Shown: in pieces, positions 32,690-41,554 of the stretch
Numbering within the stretch: position 1 is the stretch's first letter
How the letters are laid out: each line of letters begins with the position of its first letter
Assembly (NCBI RefSeq): GCF_020141465.1
Contig: NZ_JAHSPD010000001.1
Coordinates: forward strand, 1,098,374-1,162,373
Source of the DNA: Roseovarius carneus
GTDB taxonomy: Bacteria > Pseudomonadota > Alphaproteobacteria > Rhodobacterales > Rhodobacteraceae
Reading direction: 5' to 3'
DNA length: 64,000 bases
The notes under the pieces: generated by a model
What the model was told of the DNA's origin: nothing
Database searches by the model: none
What the model saw: the letters and a program-made list of their open reading frames with translations, nothing else
Position numbers and translations under genes: made by a program

Positions 32690-33115
32690 ATGGCTGGAAC
32701 AGTGCAATTCGATCTGGTGTCGCCCGAGCGGCTTTTGCTGTCGGTTCAGGCCGCTGAGGTGCATATCCCCGGCGCGGATGGCGATCTGACGGCCATGGCG
32801 GACCACATGCCCCTGATCACCACCCTGCGCCCCGGCGTGCTGAAGGTTGCAGGGCCCGAGGGCGACAAGGAGTTCGTGGTGACCGGCGGTTTTGCCGAGA
32901 TCAACCCCGAAGGCGTTTCGGTTCTGGCCGAGCGGGCGATCCCGCGCGGCGACATGACCCAAGAGATGTTCAAGGAACTGGTGGACCACGCAACCGCCCA
33001 CCTCGCCAAGGCGCAAGAGACGTTCAAGAACGAGCCCGGTCCTGTTGACGACGCGGCCAAGCTGCTGTCTGATATGGTGGCGATTGGCGATCACATTGGC
33101 CTCAGCGCGAGCTAA
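32690..33115 (+). CDS. atpC: ATP synthase F1 subunit epsilon
   Basis: A 141-residue rotor subunit that couples gamma to the c-ring and inhibits ATP hydrolysis. Begins [16 protein letters not shown] with the conserved [17 protein letters not shown] loop. The start is ATG 32690, well placed after CAGGAGG; a TTG codon just upstream is less likely. Last gene of the atp operon, followed by a strong terminator. Confidence 0.97.
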   Translation: MAGTVQFDLVSPERLLLSVQAAEVHIPGADGDLTAMADHMPLITTLRPGVLKVAGPEGDKEFVVTGGFAEINPEGVSVLAERAIPRGDMTQEMFKELVDHATAHLAKAQETFKNEPGPVDDAAKLLSDMVAIGDHIGLSAS

Positions 33116-33141
33116 GCCCGCCCGTGACACAGTGATTGACG

Positions 33142-33169
33142 AAAGGCCTGCCAACAGCGGGCCTTTTTT
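33142..33169 (+). terminator. atp operon terminator
   Basis: AAAGGCCTGC (33142-33151) pairs with GCGGGCCTTT (33157-33166), one G-T pair, and is followed by TTTC. It is an intrinsic terminator 27 bases after the atpC stop. Confidence 0.9.
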
Positions 33170-33236
33170 CGTTTCGCACCTCAATTTTGCCGAATTGAGC
33201 TTTTATAAGACGCGCAGCCGACAAAACGGATTTTGC

Positions 33237-33587
33237 ATGAAACGGTTTGACAACAGATTGATTGGTATCGACCAGGGCGAGATCGTCCTGTTTTCCGATT
33301 ACGAATTTGATGGAGAGATGTGGGCCGGCGCCGGTGACCGCAGCCGCCGTCATTCCATCCGCTTCACCGAGCGGTATCGCGACCCGCCATTCGTGCAATG
33401 TGCGCTGTCCATGTGGGACATCGACAGCGCGACAAACTCTCGTGTTGAGGTGAATGCCGAAAACATCTCCGAGACCGGGTTCGAGATCGTGTTCCGCACA
33501 TGGTCCGACACCCATGTGGCGCGCGCACGGGTGCGCTGGCTCTCCATCGGGGAGGTCTTGGCCGAGGACGACTGGGAGCTTTATTAA
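33237..33587 (+). CDS. H-type lectin domain protein
   Basis: A 116-residue protein made almost entirely of an H-type lectin domain. Segments RSRRHSIRFTERYRDPPFVQ, LSMWDIDSATNSRVEVNAENI and GFEIVFRTWSDTHVARARVRW match the six-stranded fold known from snail agglutinin and discoidin. No signal peptide is visible, so it may be cytoplasmic or exported by another route. ATG 33237 lacks a strong ribosome site. H-type lectin genes are found after atpC in other Rhodobacteraceae, but no link to ATP synthase is known. Confidence 0.82.
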   Translation: MKRFDNRLIGIDQGEIVLFSDYEFDGEMWAGAGDRSRRHSIRFTERYRDPPFVQCALSMWDIDSATNSRVEVNAENISETGFEIVFRTWSDTHVARARVRWLSIGEVLAEDDWELY

Positions 33588-33614
33588 AGGTCCCCCAGGC
33601 GCGTTCTTATAGCC

Positions 33615-34631
33615 TTAGTTCCCGAACTGCCCTTCATAGACAGGCTCAAGCGTGGGCGTGTCGAAGAGAGACGATACGGATGTGCCGTTCCAAATGTTCA
33701 AAATCGCCTGCGCAAAGACGGGTGCGGTGGGGATGATGCGGATATTGGGTGTGGCCTGCACTGCCGCGGTGGGGGCGATCGTATCGGTGATCACCATGGA
33801 TTTCAGAACGGAGTTGGTGATCCGCTCAACCGCAGGGCCCGACAGAACGCCGTGCGTGGTATAGGCGTGCACCTCCTGCGCGCCGCCCTCCAAAAGGACC
33901 TCAGCCGCCTTGCAAAGCGTGCCGGCGGTGTCGCACATATCATCCACGATGATGCATCGTTTGCCCGTTACATCCCCGATCACGTTCATCTCGGCGACTT
34001 CCCCCGCATGCTCGCGGCGTTTGTCTACGATGGCCAGAGGCGCGCCGATCCGCTTGGCAAGCTCGCGCGCGCGAGTCACGCCGCCCACATCGGGTGAGAC
34101 GACCATCAGCTCGTCAATATGGCCTTTGAACTGCGTCAGGATATCCAGCGCAAAGACCGGAGAGGCATAAAGGTTGTCCACCGGGATATCGAAAAAACCC
34201 TGAATTTGCGCCGCGTGCAGGTCCATGGTCAGAACCCGCTCGATCCCCGCCTCTACCAGCATATTCGCAACCAGCTTGGCCGAAATGGGCGTGCGGGCCT
34301 TGGAGCGGCGATCCTGGCGCGCGTATCCGAAATAGGGGATTACGGCGGTGATACGCTTGGCCGAGGAGCGACGCAGCGCATCGGCCATGATCAAAAGCTC
34401 CATGAGATTGTCATTGGCCGGGTTAGACGTGCTCTGGATGATGAACATGTCCTCGCCGCGCACGTTCTCGAACACTTCGACGAAGATCTCGCCATCGTTG
34501 AACCGCTCAACCCGCGCCTCAACGAGATCGACGGATATTCCGCGATGCATCGACATACGTCGCGCCACGGCTTTAGCCAATGGCATGTTGGCATTGCCCG
34601 AGATGAGTTTCGGTTCCGGTGTAGCTGGCAT
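33615..34631 (-). CDS. prs: Ribose-phosphate pyrophosphokinase
   Basis: A 338-residue enzyme making PRPP from ribose 5-phosphate and ATP, for nucleotide, histidine and tryptophan synthesis. Conserved features are [30 protein letters not shown], the [13 protein letters not shown] metal site and the PRPP loop [10 protein letters not shown]. Start ATG 34631 ([15 protein letters not shown]) follows GGGGA; an in-frame ATG 78 bases upstream gives an unlikely extension. It is divergent from the isomerase gene across 105 bases. Confidence 0.96.
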   Translation of the reverse strand: MPATPEPKLISGNANMPLAKAVARRMSMHRGISVDLVEARVERFNDGEIFVEVFENVRGEDMFIIQSTSNPANDNLMELLIMADALRRSSAKRITAVIPYFGYARQDRRSKARTPISAKLVANMLVEAGIERVLTMDLHAAQIQGFFDIPVDNLYASPVFALDILTQFKGHIDELMVVSPDVGGVTRARELAKRIGAPLAIVDKRREHAGEVAEMNVIGDVTGKRCIIVDDMCDTAGTLCKAAEVLLEGGAQEVHAYTTHGVLSGPAVERITNSVLKSMVITDTIAPTAAVQATPNIRIIPTAPVFAQAILNIWNGTSVSSLFDTPTLEPVYEGQFGN

Positions 34632-34736
34632 GTGTGGGGTCCCCGCAGGTGGTCTGAATGACAGATTCGTCACGTTGACACCGCTTAGCATGGGCGTAGG
34701 GTCTGGCAAAGCTGCTCAGCCGGAAGGATCTGCAAA

Positions 34737-35336
34737 ATGGCTCATATCGACTACTTTTTCTCGACACTGTCACCTTTCACCTACCTTTCGGGCAAATCAG
34801 TGGACGAGATAGCGGCCCGTACCGGGGCGAGCGTGACCTACCGGCCAATGGACATTATGGCGCTTTTTGCCCGGACCGGGGGGCTTCCGCCCAAGGATCG
34901 CCACCCCGCGCGACAGGCCTACAGGCTTCAGGACATGGCGCGGCGCGCAAAACTGATGGGTCTGCCGCTCAATCTCAAACCTGCCCATTGGCCGACAAAC
35001 TCCGCGCCCTCGTCTTATGCGATTATTGCGGCGCAGGCGGCGGGCGGTGGTGATCTGGGCACGTTGGTTCATGCGTTTGGCCGCGCCATCTGGGCCGAGG
35101 ATCGCGATATTGCCGAGGACGGCGTGGTGAAAGCCTGTCTTGCTGAGGCGGGGTTTGACGCAAGCCTCGCCGATAGCGGCCTGTTGCAAGGGGCCGAGGC
35201 CTATGGCGGCAATTTGGAGGAGGCCGTGCGCCGCGATGTATTTGGCGCGCCGTTCTTTGCGGTGGATACAGGGCAGAATTTCTGGGGCCAGGACAGGCTG
35301 GCCGATCTGGAATTGCATCTCGCGGGCAAGCTGTGA
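34737..35336 (+). CDS. 2-hydroxychromene-2-carboxylate isomerase family protein (DsbA-like fold)
   Basis: A 199-residue thioredoxin-fold protein of the HCCA isomerase/kappa-class GST family. It opens with HIDYFFSTLSPFTYL, where the serine of SP is the glutathione-interacting position, and closes with VFGAPFFAVDTGQNFWGQDRL. In naphthalene catabolism the family isomerises hydroxychromene carboxylate. No aromatic-degradation genes are nearby, so a glutathione-dependent role on another substrate is likely. It is followed after 3 bases by an alpha/beta hydrolase. Confidence 0.88.
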   Translation: MAHIDYFFSTLSPFTYLSGKSVDEIAARTGASVTYRPMDIMALFARTGGLPPKDRHPARQAYRLQDMARRAKLMGLPLNLKPAHWPTNSAPSSYAIIAAQAAGGGDLGTLVHAFGRAIWAEDRDIAEDGVVKACLAEAGFDASLADSGLLQGAEAYGGNLEEAVRRDVFGAPFFAVDTGQNFWGQDRLADLELHLAGKL

Positions 35337-35339
35337 TCA

Positions 35340-36146
35340 ATGCCGCGCGGGCTTAAGGGCGGCTTTCCTACCTACTGGACCAGTTTTGGGCAGGGGCCGC
35401 AGCAGGCGCTCTTGATCCATTGCAGCCTCGCACAATCAAATGTTTGGGGCGGTCTGGCGCAACACCTGTCCGGCGCTTTGACGATGACTGCCTTTGACCT
35501 GCCGGGCCATGGACGCAGCGGCGATTGGGATGGCGTGGCGGAGATGCAGGCGCTTTCGGCGCGCATGGCCGCCGATTGCGCGGGTGCGGGGCCTGTGGAT
35601 GTCATCGGCCATTCGTTTGGGGCCACTGTGGCGCTGCGCATGGCGCATCTCTTTCCCGGCTGCGTGCGGCGGATGGTTCTGATCGAGCCTGTGTTCTTTG
35701 CCGTCGCCCTCGGGGAGGATGCCCGGCTGCGCGCGCTTCATGCGGCGGAGGTCGCGCCGTTCGAGGATGCGATGGAGGCCGGGGCGTATGAGGCCGCCGC
35801 GCAGGCGTTCCTGCGGCTCTGGGGCGACGGCACCCCTTGGGCGCGCATCCCCGAGGTGCAGCGCGCCCGGCTGGCTGCACAGATGCCGCTTATCGCGGCG
35901 GCGGGTCCTGCGCTTTACGGTGATGTAGGCGGGCTTTTGGCGCCGGGGGTGCTGGAGGCGCTGCCGGGGCCGAGCCTCTTGATTGAGGGAAGCCGCTCGC
36001 CGGAGATCATCGGCGCGATCAATATGGTGCTGGCCGCGCGCCTTGCGGGGGCGGAGCGGTCCGTTATTGGTGGCGCGGGCCACATGTCGCCGATCACGCA
36101 TCCGCAGGCGGTCAGCACCGAGATTTTGCGGTTCTTGCGGGGCTAA
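35340..36146 (+). CDS. Alpha/beta hydrolase
   Basis: A 268-residue hydrolase. Oxyanion-side motif LLIHCSLAQSNVWGGL, FDLPGHGRSGDWDG and the nucleophile elbow GHSFGA (serine near residue 87) are clear. A later aspartate and GAGHMSPITHP supply the remaining triad members. Probably co-transcribed with the isomerase. The substrate, possibly an ester or thioester, cannot be deduced. Confidence 0.87.
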   Translation: MPRGLKGGFPTYWTSFGQGPQQALLIHCSLAQSNVWGGLAQHLSGALTMTAFDLPGHGRSGDWDGVAEMQALSARMAADCAGAGPVDVIGHSFGATVALRMAHLFPGCVRRMVLIEPVFFAVALGEDARLRALHAAEVAPFEDAMEAGAYEAAAQAFLRLWGDGTPWARIPEVQRARLAAQMPLIAAAGPALYGDVGGLLAPGVLEALPGPSLLIEGSRSPEIIGAINMVLAARLAGAERSVIGGAGHMSPITHPQAVSTEILRFLRG

Positions 36147-36172
36147 ACTAAAGCCGTTGCGCCACGCTCCCG

Positions 36173-37219
36173 CTATGTCAGGCCGCGCGCAAGGTCGAGA
36201 AACTCGTCGATCATGGCGTGCGTGATGGACCAATCGCAGACCAACCGCATCATCACCCGCTCATCGGGATCGCCCTCAAGATCACCCCAAAGCCCGTACT
36301 CTGCGCCGCCCGCCTTGAGCGTCTGGTGCGCGTGGCGGGGCAAGGTGGCGAAGATCATGTTGGCCTCAGGCTCCTCGACAAACTCAAGGCCTACCACACC
36401 GCGCAGCCCGGCAGTCAACCGCGCCGCATTGGCATTGGCCTGCGCGCCTGCTTTGAGCCATGTGTCCTCCGCAAGATAGCCCTGCATCTGCGCCGAGAGA
36501 TAACGGTGCTTGGAGACCAGATGCGCGCCCCGTTTGCGGCGCAGCTCAAATTCCCACGCATGGTCGGGCTCAAAAAACACCACGGCTTCGACACCCGCGC
36601 AGCCGTTTTTCGTGCCACCAAAGCTGAGCGCATCAATGCCAGCGTCCACGGTCATCTCCCGTGCGGTGCAGCCCAATGCGGCCATCGCATTGGCAAAACG
36701 TGCGCCATCCATGAAGGTGGGCAGGCCGTATGCCCGCGCCACATCGGTGAGCGCGCGCAATTCCCCCAGCGTATAAAGCCGCCCCATTTCAGTAACTTGC
36801 GTGATCTGCACCGGGCCACGTTGCGAGGTGTGCACATTGCCCGTGCCATAGCCCGTGATCCGTTGCTCCAACGCCTCGGGCGTCATCTTATCCCCGGACC
36901 CAACCAGCGAAAGCTTGGCGCCGCCGGTATAAAACTCGGGCGCGTTGCATTCATCCACGTTGATATGGGCCAGCGAGGTGCAAAACACCGTGTCCCAAGG
37001 TTTGGTGATTGTGGCGAGGCCAAGCGCATTGGCCGCCGTGCCTGTCGCCACCAGATAGACGGCGGCGTCGGGCGCGCCAAAGAGATCGCGGATCTGGTCG
37101 CGCACCTCGTCCATGATCGGATCATTGCCATAGGATGGCATGAACCCCTCATCAGCGGCGAGCAGGGCGGCGCGTACATTCGGGTGCATTGGCCCGCAAT
37201 TGTCGGAATAGAAATACAT
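36173..37219 (-). CDS. ltaE: Low-specificity L-threonine aldolase family protein
   Basis: A 348-residue PLP enzyme that cleaves beta-hydroxy-amino acids such as L-threonine to glycine and an aldehyde. Features are FYSDNCGPMHPNV, SYGNDP, the MDGARFANA segment and the PLP lysine in SFGGTKNG. Stereospecificity and exact substrate are inferred from family only. The ATG overlaps the stop of the YcgN-like gene (TGATG), the last step of a long leftward gene run. Confidence 0.9.
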   Translation of the reverse strand: MYFYSDNCGPMHPNVRAALLAADEGFMPSYGNDPIMDEVRDQIRDLFGAPDAAVYLVATGTAANALGLATITKPWDTVFCTSLAHINVDECNAPEFYTGGAKLSLVGSGDKMTPEALEQRITGYGTGNVHTSQRGPVQITQVTEMGRLYTLGELRALTDVARAYGLPTFMDGARFANAMAALGCTAREMTVDAGIDALSFGGTKNGCAGVEAVVFFEPDHAWEFELRRKRGAHLVSKHRYLSAQMQGYLAEDTWLKAGAQANANAARLTAGLRGVVGLEFVEEPEANMIFATLPRHAHQTLKAGGAEYGLWGDLEGDPDERVMMRLVCDWSITHAMIDEFLDLARGLT

Positions 37220-37662
37220 CAGAGCGGCTCCTCGATAATATGATCTTCCCAGTCGTCCTCAGAAACTTCGAATTCTGCCACTGTGCGGTGCTGCATCGAC
37301 ACGCCCGCGGCGTGGACGCTCTCGGGCGTGCCTGAGATCAGCGGGTGCCAAGGGTAGAGCGGTTTGCCCTGCCACAGAAGCTTATAGGCGCAGGTTTCGG
37401 GCATCCAATAGAGGTTGGTGTCCATATTCGTGGGCTTGAGGACAATACATTCCGGCACGAATTGATGCCGGATGGGATATTGTGCGCATTTGCAGGTCGT
37501 GTCGTCGAAAAGGCGGCAGGCCACGCGGGTCAGCGCGACCTCACCCGTATCCTCATCCTCCAGCTTGTTCATGCAGCATTTGCCACAGCCATCGCAGAGG
37601 GCTTCCCACTCGTCCCGCGTCATCCCCTTGAGCGGGACCGTCTCCCAAAACCGTTCTCTCAT
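37219..37662 (-). CDS. YcgN/UPF0260 family cysteine-cluster protein
   Basis: A 147-residue cytoplasmic protein. The N-terminal WEALCDGCGKCCMNKLEDED carries the cysteine cluster, with further cysteines in ACRLFDDTTCKC, ECIVL and TCAYKLL, suggesting a metal or Fe-S site. ATG 37662 gives MRERFWETVPLKGM, the family start. It overlaps ribF by 4 bases and threonine aldolase by one. No established function. Confidence 0.9.
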   Translation of the reverse strand: MRERFWETVPLKGMTRDEWEALCDGCGKCCMNKLEDEDTGEVALTRVACRLFDDTTCKCAQYPIRHQFVPECIVLKPTNMDTNLYWMPETCAYKLLWQGKPLYPWHPLISGTPESVHAAGVSMQHRTVAEFEVSEDDWEDHIIEEPL

Positions 37663-38597
37663 GGGGCAGCCAGAAGGCGGCGGGCCTGGGCGCAATCGGC
37701 GTCCATCTGAGCGATGAAAGCCTCAAGGCTGTCGAATGTGGCCTCAGGGCGCAGATATTCCACGAGGGCCACAGACAGCTCCGCGCCGTAAAGATCGCCG
37801 GAGAAATCAAAGATGAACGTCTCCAGGTTTGGCACCTCGCCTGCAAATTGTGGGCGCACGCCAAGCGAGGCCGCGCCTCCATAGTTGCCCTTGTGCGGGC
37901 CTGTCAGCACGTCCACTTCCACGGCATAGACACCAAATTTCGGCTGGTGCAGCCCTTCGATGGACATATTGGCGGTTGGATATCCCAGCTCCCGGCCACG
38001 CTGCTCGCCGCCGATCACAACGCCTTCGATCCGGTGCCAATGACCGAGCATCGCAGCCGCGGCGCGCGGGCGGCCTTCGCTGAGCGCAGCCCGGATCGCG
38101 GTGGAGGAGACCTCACCGCTTTGCCCCTCCAGAAGCGTGGCGATGCTGACGCCAAAGCCCATCTCGGCCCCGAAGCGCTGCAAATCCTGAGCCGTCCCGG
38201 CGCGCCCCGCGCCAAAGCAGAAATCAGCGCCCACCACGATGTGGCGCAGGCCCAGACCCTCGGCAATCACCTGACGCGCGAAGTCCTCGGGCGTGAGGGT
38301 GCTGAGGCCTGCGTTGAAGTTGATCTCATAGAGACGCTCCACGCCCAGCTTGGCCAGACGGCTTGCGCGCGCGGCCGAACTCATCAAACGGAAGGGCGGG
38401 GCATCGGGTGCGAAAAACTCACGCGGATGCGGCTCGAAGGTCAGCACGCCAAGGGGCGCGCCAATATCTGCGCCCGCCTGCCGGGCGATGTTGATTACGG
38501 ATTGATGGCCGATATGCACACCGTCAAAATTGCCGATGGCCGCACTCGCGCCCCGGTTGCTTTTATCAACGAAAGTGTAGTCGCGGATGATACGCAT
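37659..38597 (-). CDS. ribF: Bifunctional riboflavin kinase/FMN adenylyltransferase
   Basis: A 312-residue enzyme making FMN and then FAD. The N-terminal FAD synthetase domain has AAIGNFDGVHIGHQ and VGADFCFGAGRAGT, and the C-terminal flavokinase domain has RGRELGYPTANM, FGVYAVEV and GAASLGVRPQF. Normal length. It is in the leftward unit with ycgN and threonine aldolase downstream; MaoC lies 120 bases upstream. Confidence 0.96.
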   Translation of the reverse strand: MRIIRDYTFVDKSNRGASAAIGNFDGVHIGHQSVINIARQAGADIGAPLGVLTFEPHPREFFAPDAPPFRLMSSAARASRLAKLGVERLYEINFNAGLSTLTPEDFARQVIAEGLGLRHIVVGADFCFGAGRAGTAQDLQRFGAEMGFGVSIATLLEGQSGEVSSTAIRAALSEGRPRAAAAMLGHWHRIEGVVIGGEQRGRELGYPTANMSIEGLHQPKFGVYAVEVDVLTGPHKGNYGGAASLGVRPQFAGEVPNLETFIFDFSGDLYGAELSVALVEYLRPEATFDSLEAFIAQMDADCAQARRLLAAP

Positions 38598-38717
38598 GTC
38601 GCAGGGGTAGCGTCACATCGCAGAGGCTGCAAGGGTGCTGCCCGTATGCGCCCACGGCCTGAGACTGTTGCGCGCGTTTTGCATAAAACCTGAGCCTCAG
38701 ATTAAATGCAAAATGCT

Positions 38718-39161
38718 TTAGTCGAACTTGCCCGAGGGGGCCAGAACCGTCGCTTCGCCCACCAGAACCTTCTTGCCGTTCACCATGCAGCGGCAGTCAA
38801 GCTGCACCCGCCGCTTGCCATGATCAATGCCAATCACCTCGACCTCGGCGCGCACCATGTCGCCGGGGCGCACGGGGGCCAGAAACTTCAGGCTTTGTCC
38901 CATATAGACCGTGCCATGGCCCGGAAGCTGCTCACCGATCACGGCCGAGATCAGCCCCGCTGTGAGCATCCCATGCGCAATCCGCCCCTCGAAAATCGTG
39001 TCGCGGGCATACTCATCATCCAGATGTACCGGGTTGCGGTCGGTCGAGACCTCGGCGAACATCTCGATATCGGCGTCCGTCACCACCTTTTGCAGGTGGC
39101 GCACCATGCCCATTTCAATCTCTTCGATGGTGATGGTGCCGCGCGGTAAATTGTCCAACAT
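38718..39161 (-). CDS. MaoC family dehydratase ((R)-specific enoyl-CoA hydratase-like)
   Basis: A 147-residue single hot-dog-fold protein. The hydratase motif is clear in AEVSTDRNPVHLDDEYA (catalytic Asp and His), with FEGRIAHGMLTAGLISAVIG following. Single-domain members supply (R)-3-hydroxyacyl-CoA for polyhydroxyalkanoate synthesis (PhaJ) or act in other CoA pathways. No pha genes are nearby, so the pathway is not fixed. Confidence 0.88.
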   Translation of the reverse strand: MLDNLPRGTITIEEIEMGMVRHLQKVVTDADIEMFAEVSTDRNPVHLDDEYARDTIFEGRIAHGMLTAGLISAVIGEQLPGHGTVYMGQSLKFLAPVRPGDMVRAEVEVIGIDHGKRRVQLDCRCMVNGKKVLVGEATVLAPSGKFD

Positions 39162-39263
39162 GAGGGCCCTCTTGGTAGAGTGATGCGTAATTTTAGGACG
39201 CTAACGCGACCCTTATTGGCAACTTAATTACTTCGCAGTCGCAGAAACGCAAGCTTTATTTTC

Positions 39264-40139
39264 CTATCGCAAGTGCCCCATTGCGAAGGTTGGAGAGGAC
39301 ATTTCCTTTTCAAGATAAGTGCTTAGGGCTTTTGGATCAGGCTGTCCGTTGGTTTTTGTCTCCGCCGCCGCAAGTCCTCCAGAGATGAAGAGCGAATCGA
39401 TATCCTCGCCCATGGCGCCCGCCACATCCGTCGCAATGCCGTCCCCGATCGCCAAAATCGCGCTCTCACCGATGTTCTTGCCCAGGGCGGTCAGCCGCCG
39501 CCGTGCCAGATCATAGATCGGTGGGTAGGGCTTGCCGAAATAAAGGCTCTCGCCGCCCATCTCAGTGTAAAGCCGCGCCAGCGCGCCCGCGCACCATTCG
39601 CGCGTCTCGCCCCGGTCCACCACCAGATCAGGGTTAGCGCACAAGAGCTTCATCTCCTTTTGCTTGGCGTAGAGAAAATCCGCGCGGTTCACGTCCGGGT
39701 CGGCCATCGGATCGAACGGGCCGCAGCACACGATCCCTTCCGCCTCCTGCAAGGGCACGCGGGTGATCTCGACGGGGGCCTCTACCACGCTGATCGGATC
39801 AAAGAACCCTGCATCGCGGGCCCATTCCCCCATGAAGTAGACCTTTTCGCCCACCGCCCCGCGATACATTGCCGTGCGTGCGGAATCCCCCGAAGTGGCA
39901 ATCGCGTCATAGGCGTCGGCGGGCACGCCGAACTGGCCCATCTGCGCCTCGACGCCCGCGCGTGGTTTGGGCGAATTGGTGACGAGGATCACGATCCCAC
40001 CTTGCGCGCGGTAGGTTTGCAGCGCTGCCACCGCTTCGGGAAACGCCGTCACCCCGTTGTGTACGCAGCCCCACAGATCGACGTAAAGCGCATCATAATT
40101 GCGGGAAATCTCGGACAGGGATTGGATGATACGGGTCAA
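39264..40139 (-). CDS. TIGR01459-type HAD-IIA hydrolase (NagD-like)
   Basis: A 291-residue phosphatase of the HAD superfamily. Motif I is DALYVDLWGCVHNG, where the second catalytic aspartate of DxD is replaced as in this subgroup, motif II is ILVTNSPKPR, and motif IV lies in ILAIGDGIATDVAGA. The likely start is TTG 40139 (TRIIQSLSEISRNYD), because AGGAGG stands 5 bases before it and family members begin there; the ATG starts further upstream lack a ribosome site. Substrate unknown. Confidence 0.85.
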   Translation of the reverse strand: MTRIIQSLSEISRNYDALYVDLWGCVHNGVTAFPEAVAALQTYRAQGGIVILVTNSPKPRAGVEAQMGQFGVPADAYDAIATSGDSARTAMYRGAVGEKVYFMGEWARDAGFFDPISVVEAPVEITRVPLQEAEGIVCCGPFDPMADPDVNRADFLYAKQKEMKLLCANPDLVVDRGETREWCAGALARLYTEMGGESLYFGKPYPPIYDLARRRLTALGKNIGESAILAIGDGIATDVAGAMGEDIDSLFISGGLAAAETKTNGQPDPKALSTYLEKEMSSPTFAMGHLR

Positions 40140-40244
40140 GGGGGGCCTCCTGATATCTGGGTCGGCCCACATATGGCAGGACGCGCTCTGCGGCGCCAGA
40201 GGCGCTGGCCAAAGCGGCGCGCCGTGCACATGCGTCGAAACGCT

Positions 40245-40532
40245 TCAGGGCCCGCCCAGCAGCGCGAGCGAGAGCAGCACCCAAAGCCCGGTAAGCCAGC
40301 CCAGGACGATCAGGTTGAGCTGCCGCGCAAAGGGTTGCTTGCGTGTCTTGTGCCTAAAGTGATGCTGCGCGTGCTTTGCCGCAGGCCAGCCTCCAGAAGC
40401 CGCCAGCGCCAGAAGCCGCTTTTCCGGAACGCGCTGCCCGTCTACGCGCGACTGGGCCTTATCGAAGCGATATGTGAACCATGTGGCGATGTTGAGCGCG
40501 ACCAAAGCCGCGATCACGCCAAGCTCTAGCAA
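40245..40532 (-). CDS. DUF1294 family small membrane protein
   Basis: A 95-residue inner-membrane protein with hydrophobic segments at both ends (LELGVIAALVALNIATWF and NLIVLGWLTGLWVLLSLALL). The central RVPEKRLLALAASGGWPAAK and FRHKTRKQPF are diagnostic for DUF1294. It begins 5 bases after the pyrophosphatase stop and is likely co-transcribed. No known function. Confidence 0.85.
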   Translation of the reverse strand: MLELGVIAALVALNIATWFTYRFDKAQSRVDGQRVPEKRLLALAASGGWPAAKHAQHHFRHKTRKQPFARQLNLIVLGWLTGLWVLLSLALLGGP

Positions 40533-40537
40533 AGCGG

Positions 40538-41458
40538 TTACAGCGTGAGGTTGGGAATGATCTGTTTCTTGCGGCTCATCACGCCGGGCAGAACAACCGT
40601 ATCGCCCGTCACCTCGGCACCAAATGATGCCTTGGCCAGCTTTTTCACCAGATCATTTGGCACCAGAAGCGTCGCCTCCTCGTTGAGGATATCGACTACG
40701 AACAAAAGCACTTGATCCACACCATCCTCGGCGGCAACGGTGCTCATGCTCTCCATCAGGCTTGCCTTGCGGTCCAGAACCATCTTGGGCGATGTCGTCT
40801 CCAGAACCGAGACGCGGAATTTCGTGTCCTCGACGGCATATTCCTTGCTGTCCATCCGCAGCAATGCGGCGTCCGAGAAGGCCGATACGTCCGATTTGGC
40901 CGCAAAAAGCTCGGCGGCATATTCGCTGATATCCACGCCCAGTTCCTTGGCCAGATCCGACGCAATCGCCTTGTCTTCCTGTGTTGTTGTCGGGCTGCGG
41001 AATTCCAGCGTATCGCTGAGGATACACGACAGCATCGCGCCCTTCACGCCCTCGGGCATCTGCGCCATGTCTTTGCCGATCATTTTCCACATGATCGTTG
41101 CGGTGCAGGCCACAGGCTCCATCCGGATCTCAATTGGTCCCTTGGTCTCAAGCCCGCCTACCAGCTTGTGATGGTCGATGATCCCACGGATATCCGCGCC
41201 GTTGATCCCCGGAGGCAGCTCCGCTGGGTTGTTCGTATCCACGATCACCACGGGTGTATCCGCCGCCACATCGGCAATGATCTCGGGCATCTCCAGCCCC
41301 CAGCGTTTGAGCATGAAGGCGGCCTCGGTATTCGGCTCGCCCAGCAGGACGGGCTTGGCCGCCTCGCCTTTGATCTGATTGAGATACCACGCCCAGATGA
41401 TCGGGCTTCCGGTGCTGTCGGTGTCGGGGGATTTGTGGCCAAAAACAAGCGTGGTCAT
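40538..41458 (-). CDS. ppaC: Manganese-dependent inorganic pyrophosphatase (family II)
   Basis: A 306-residue DHH-superfamily enzyme that hydrolyses pyrophosphate. Metal ligands are in FGHKSPDTDSTGS, VDTNNPAELP and the DHH signature IIDHHKLVGG, and the C-terminal DHHA2 domain ends with the substrate-binding SRKKQIIP. Length is typical and no CBS insertion is present. The start ATG 41458 gives MTTLVFGHKSPD. It is divergent from DUF2161 over 96 bases. Confidence 0.95.
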   Translation of the reverse strand: MTTLVFGHKSPDTDSTGSPIIWAWYLNQIKGEAAKPVLLGEPNTEAAFMLKRWGLEMPEIIADVAADTPVVIVDTNNPAELPPGINGADIRGIIDHHKLVGGLETKGPIEIRMEPVACTATIMWKMIGKDMAQMPEGVKGAMLSCILSDTLEFRSPTTTQEDKAIASDLAKELGVDISEYAAELFAAKSDVSAFSDAALLRMDSKEYAVEDTKFRVSVLETTSPKMVLDRKASLMESMSTVAAEDGVDQVLLFVVDILNEEATLLVPNDLVKKLAKASFGAEVTGDTVVLPGVMSRKKQIIPNLTL

Positions 41459-41554
41459 GAAGGGCGCGTCCTCAGGAATGGGTGTGATTTTGGCCCGCTT
41501 ATAGGCGCGCTTTGCGGGCTTGTCACGCTCGGCTGCTGCGTCCACTCTGGCGTC

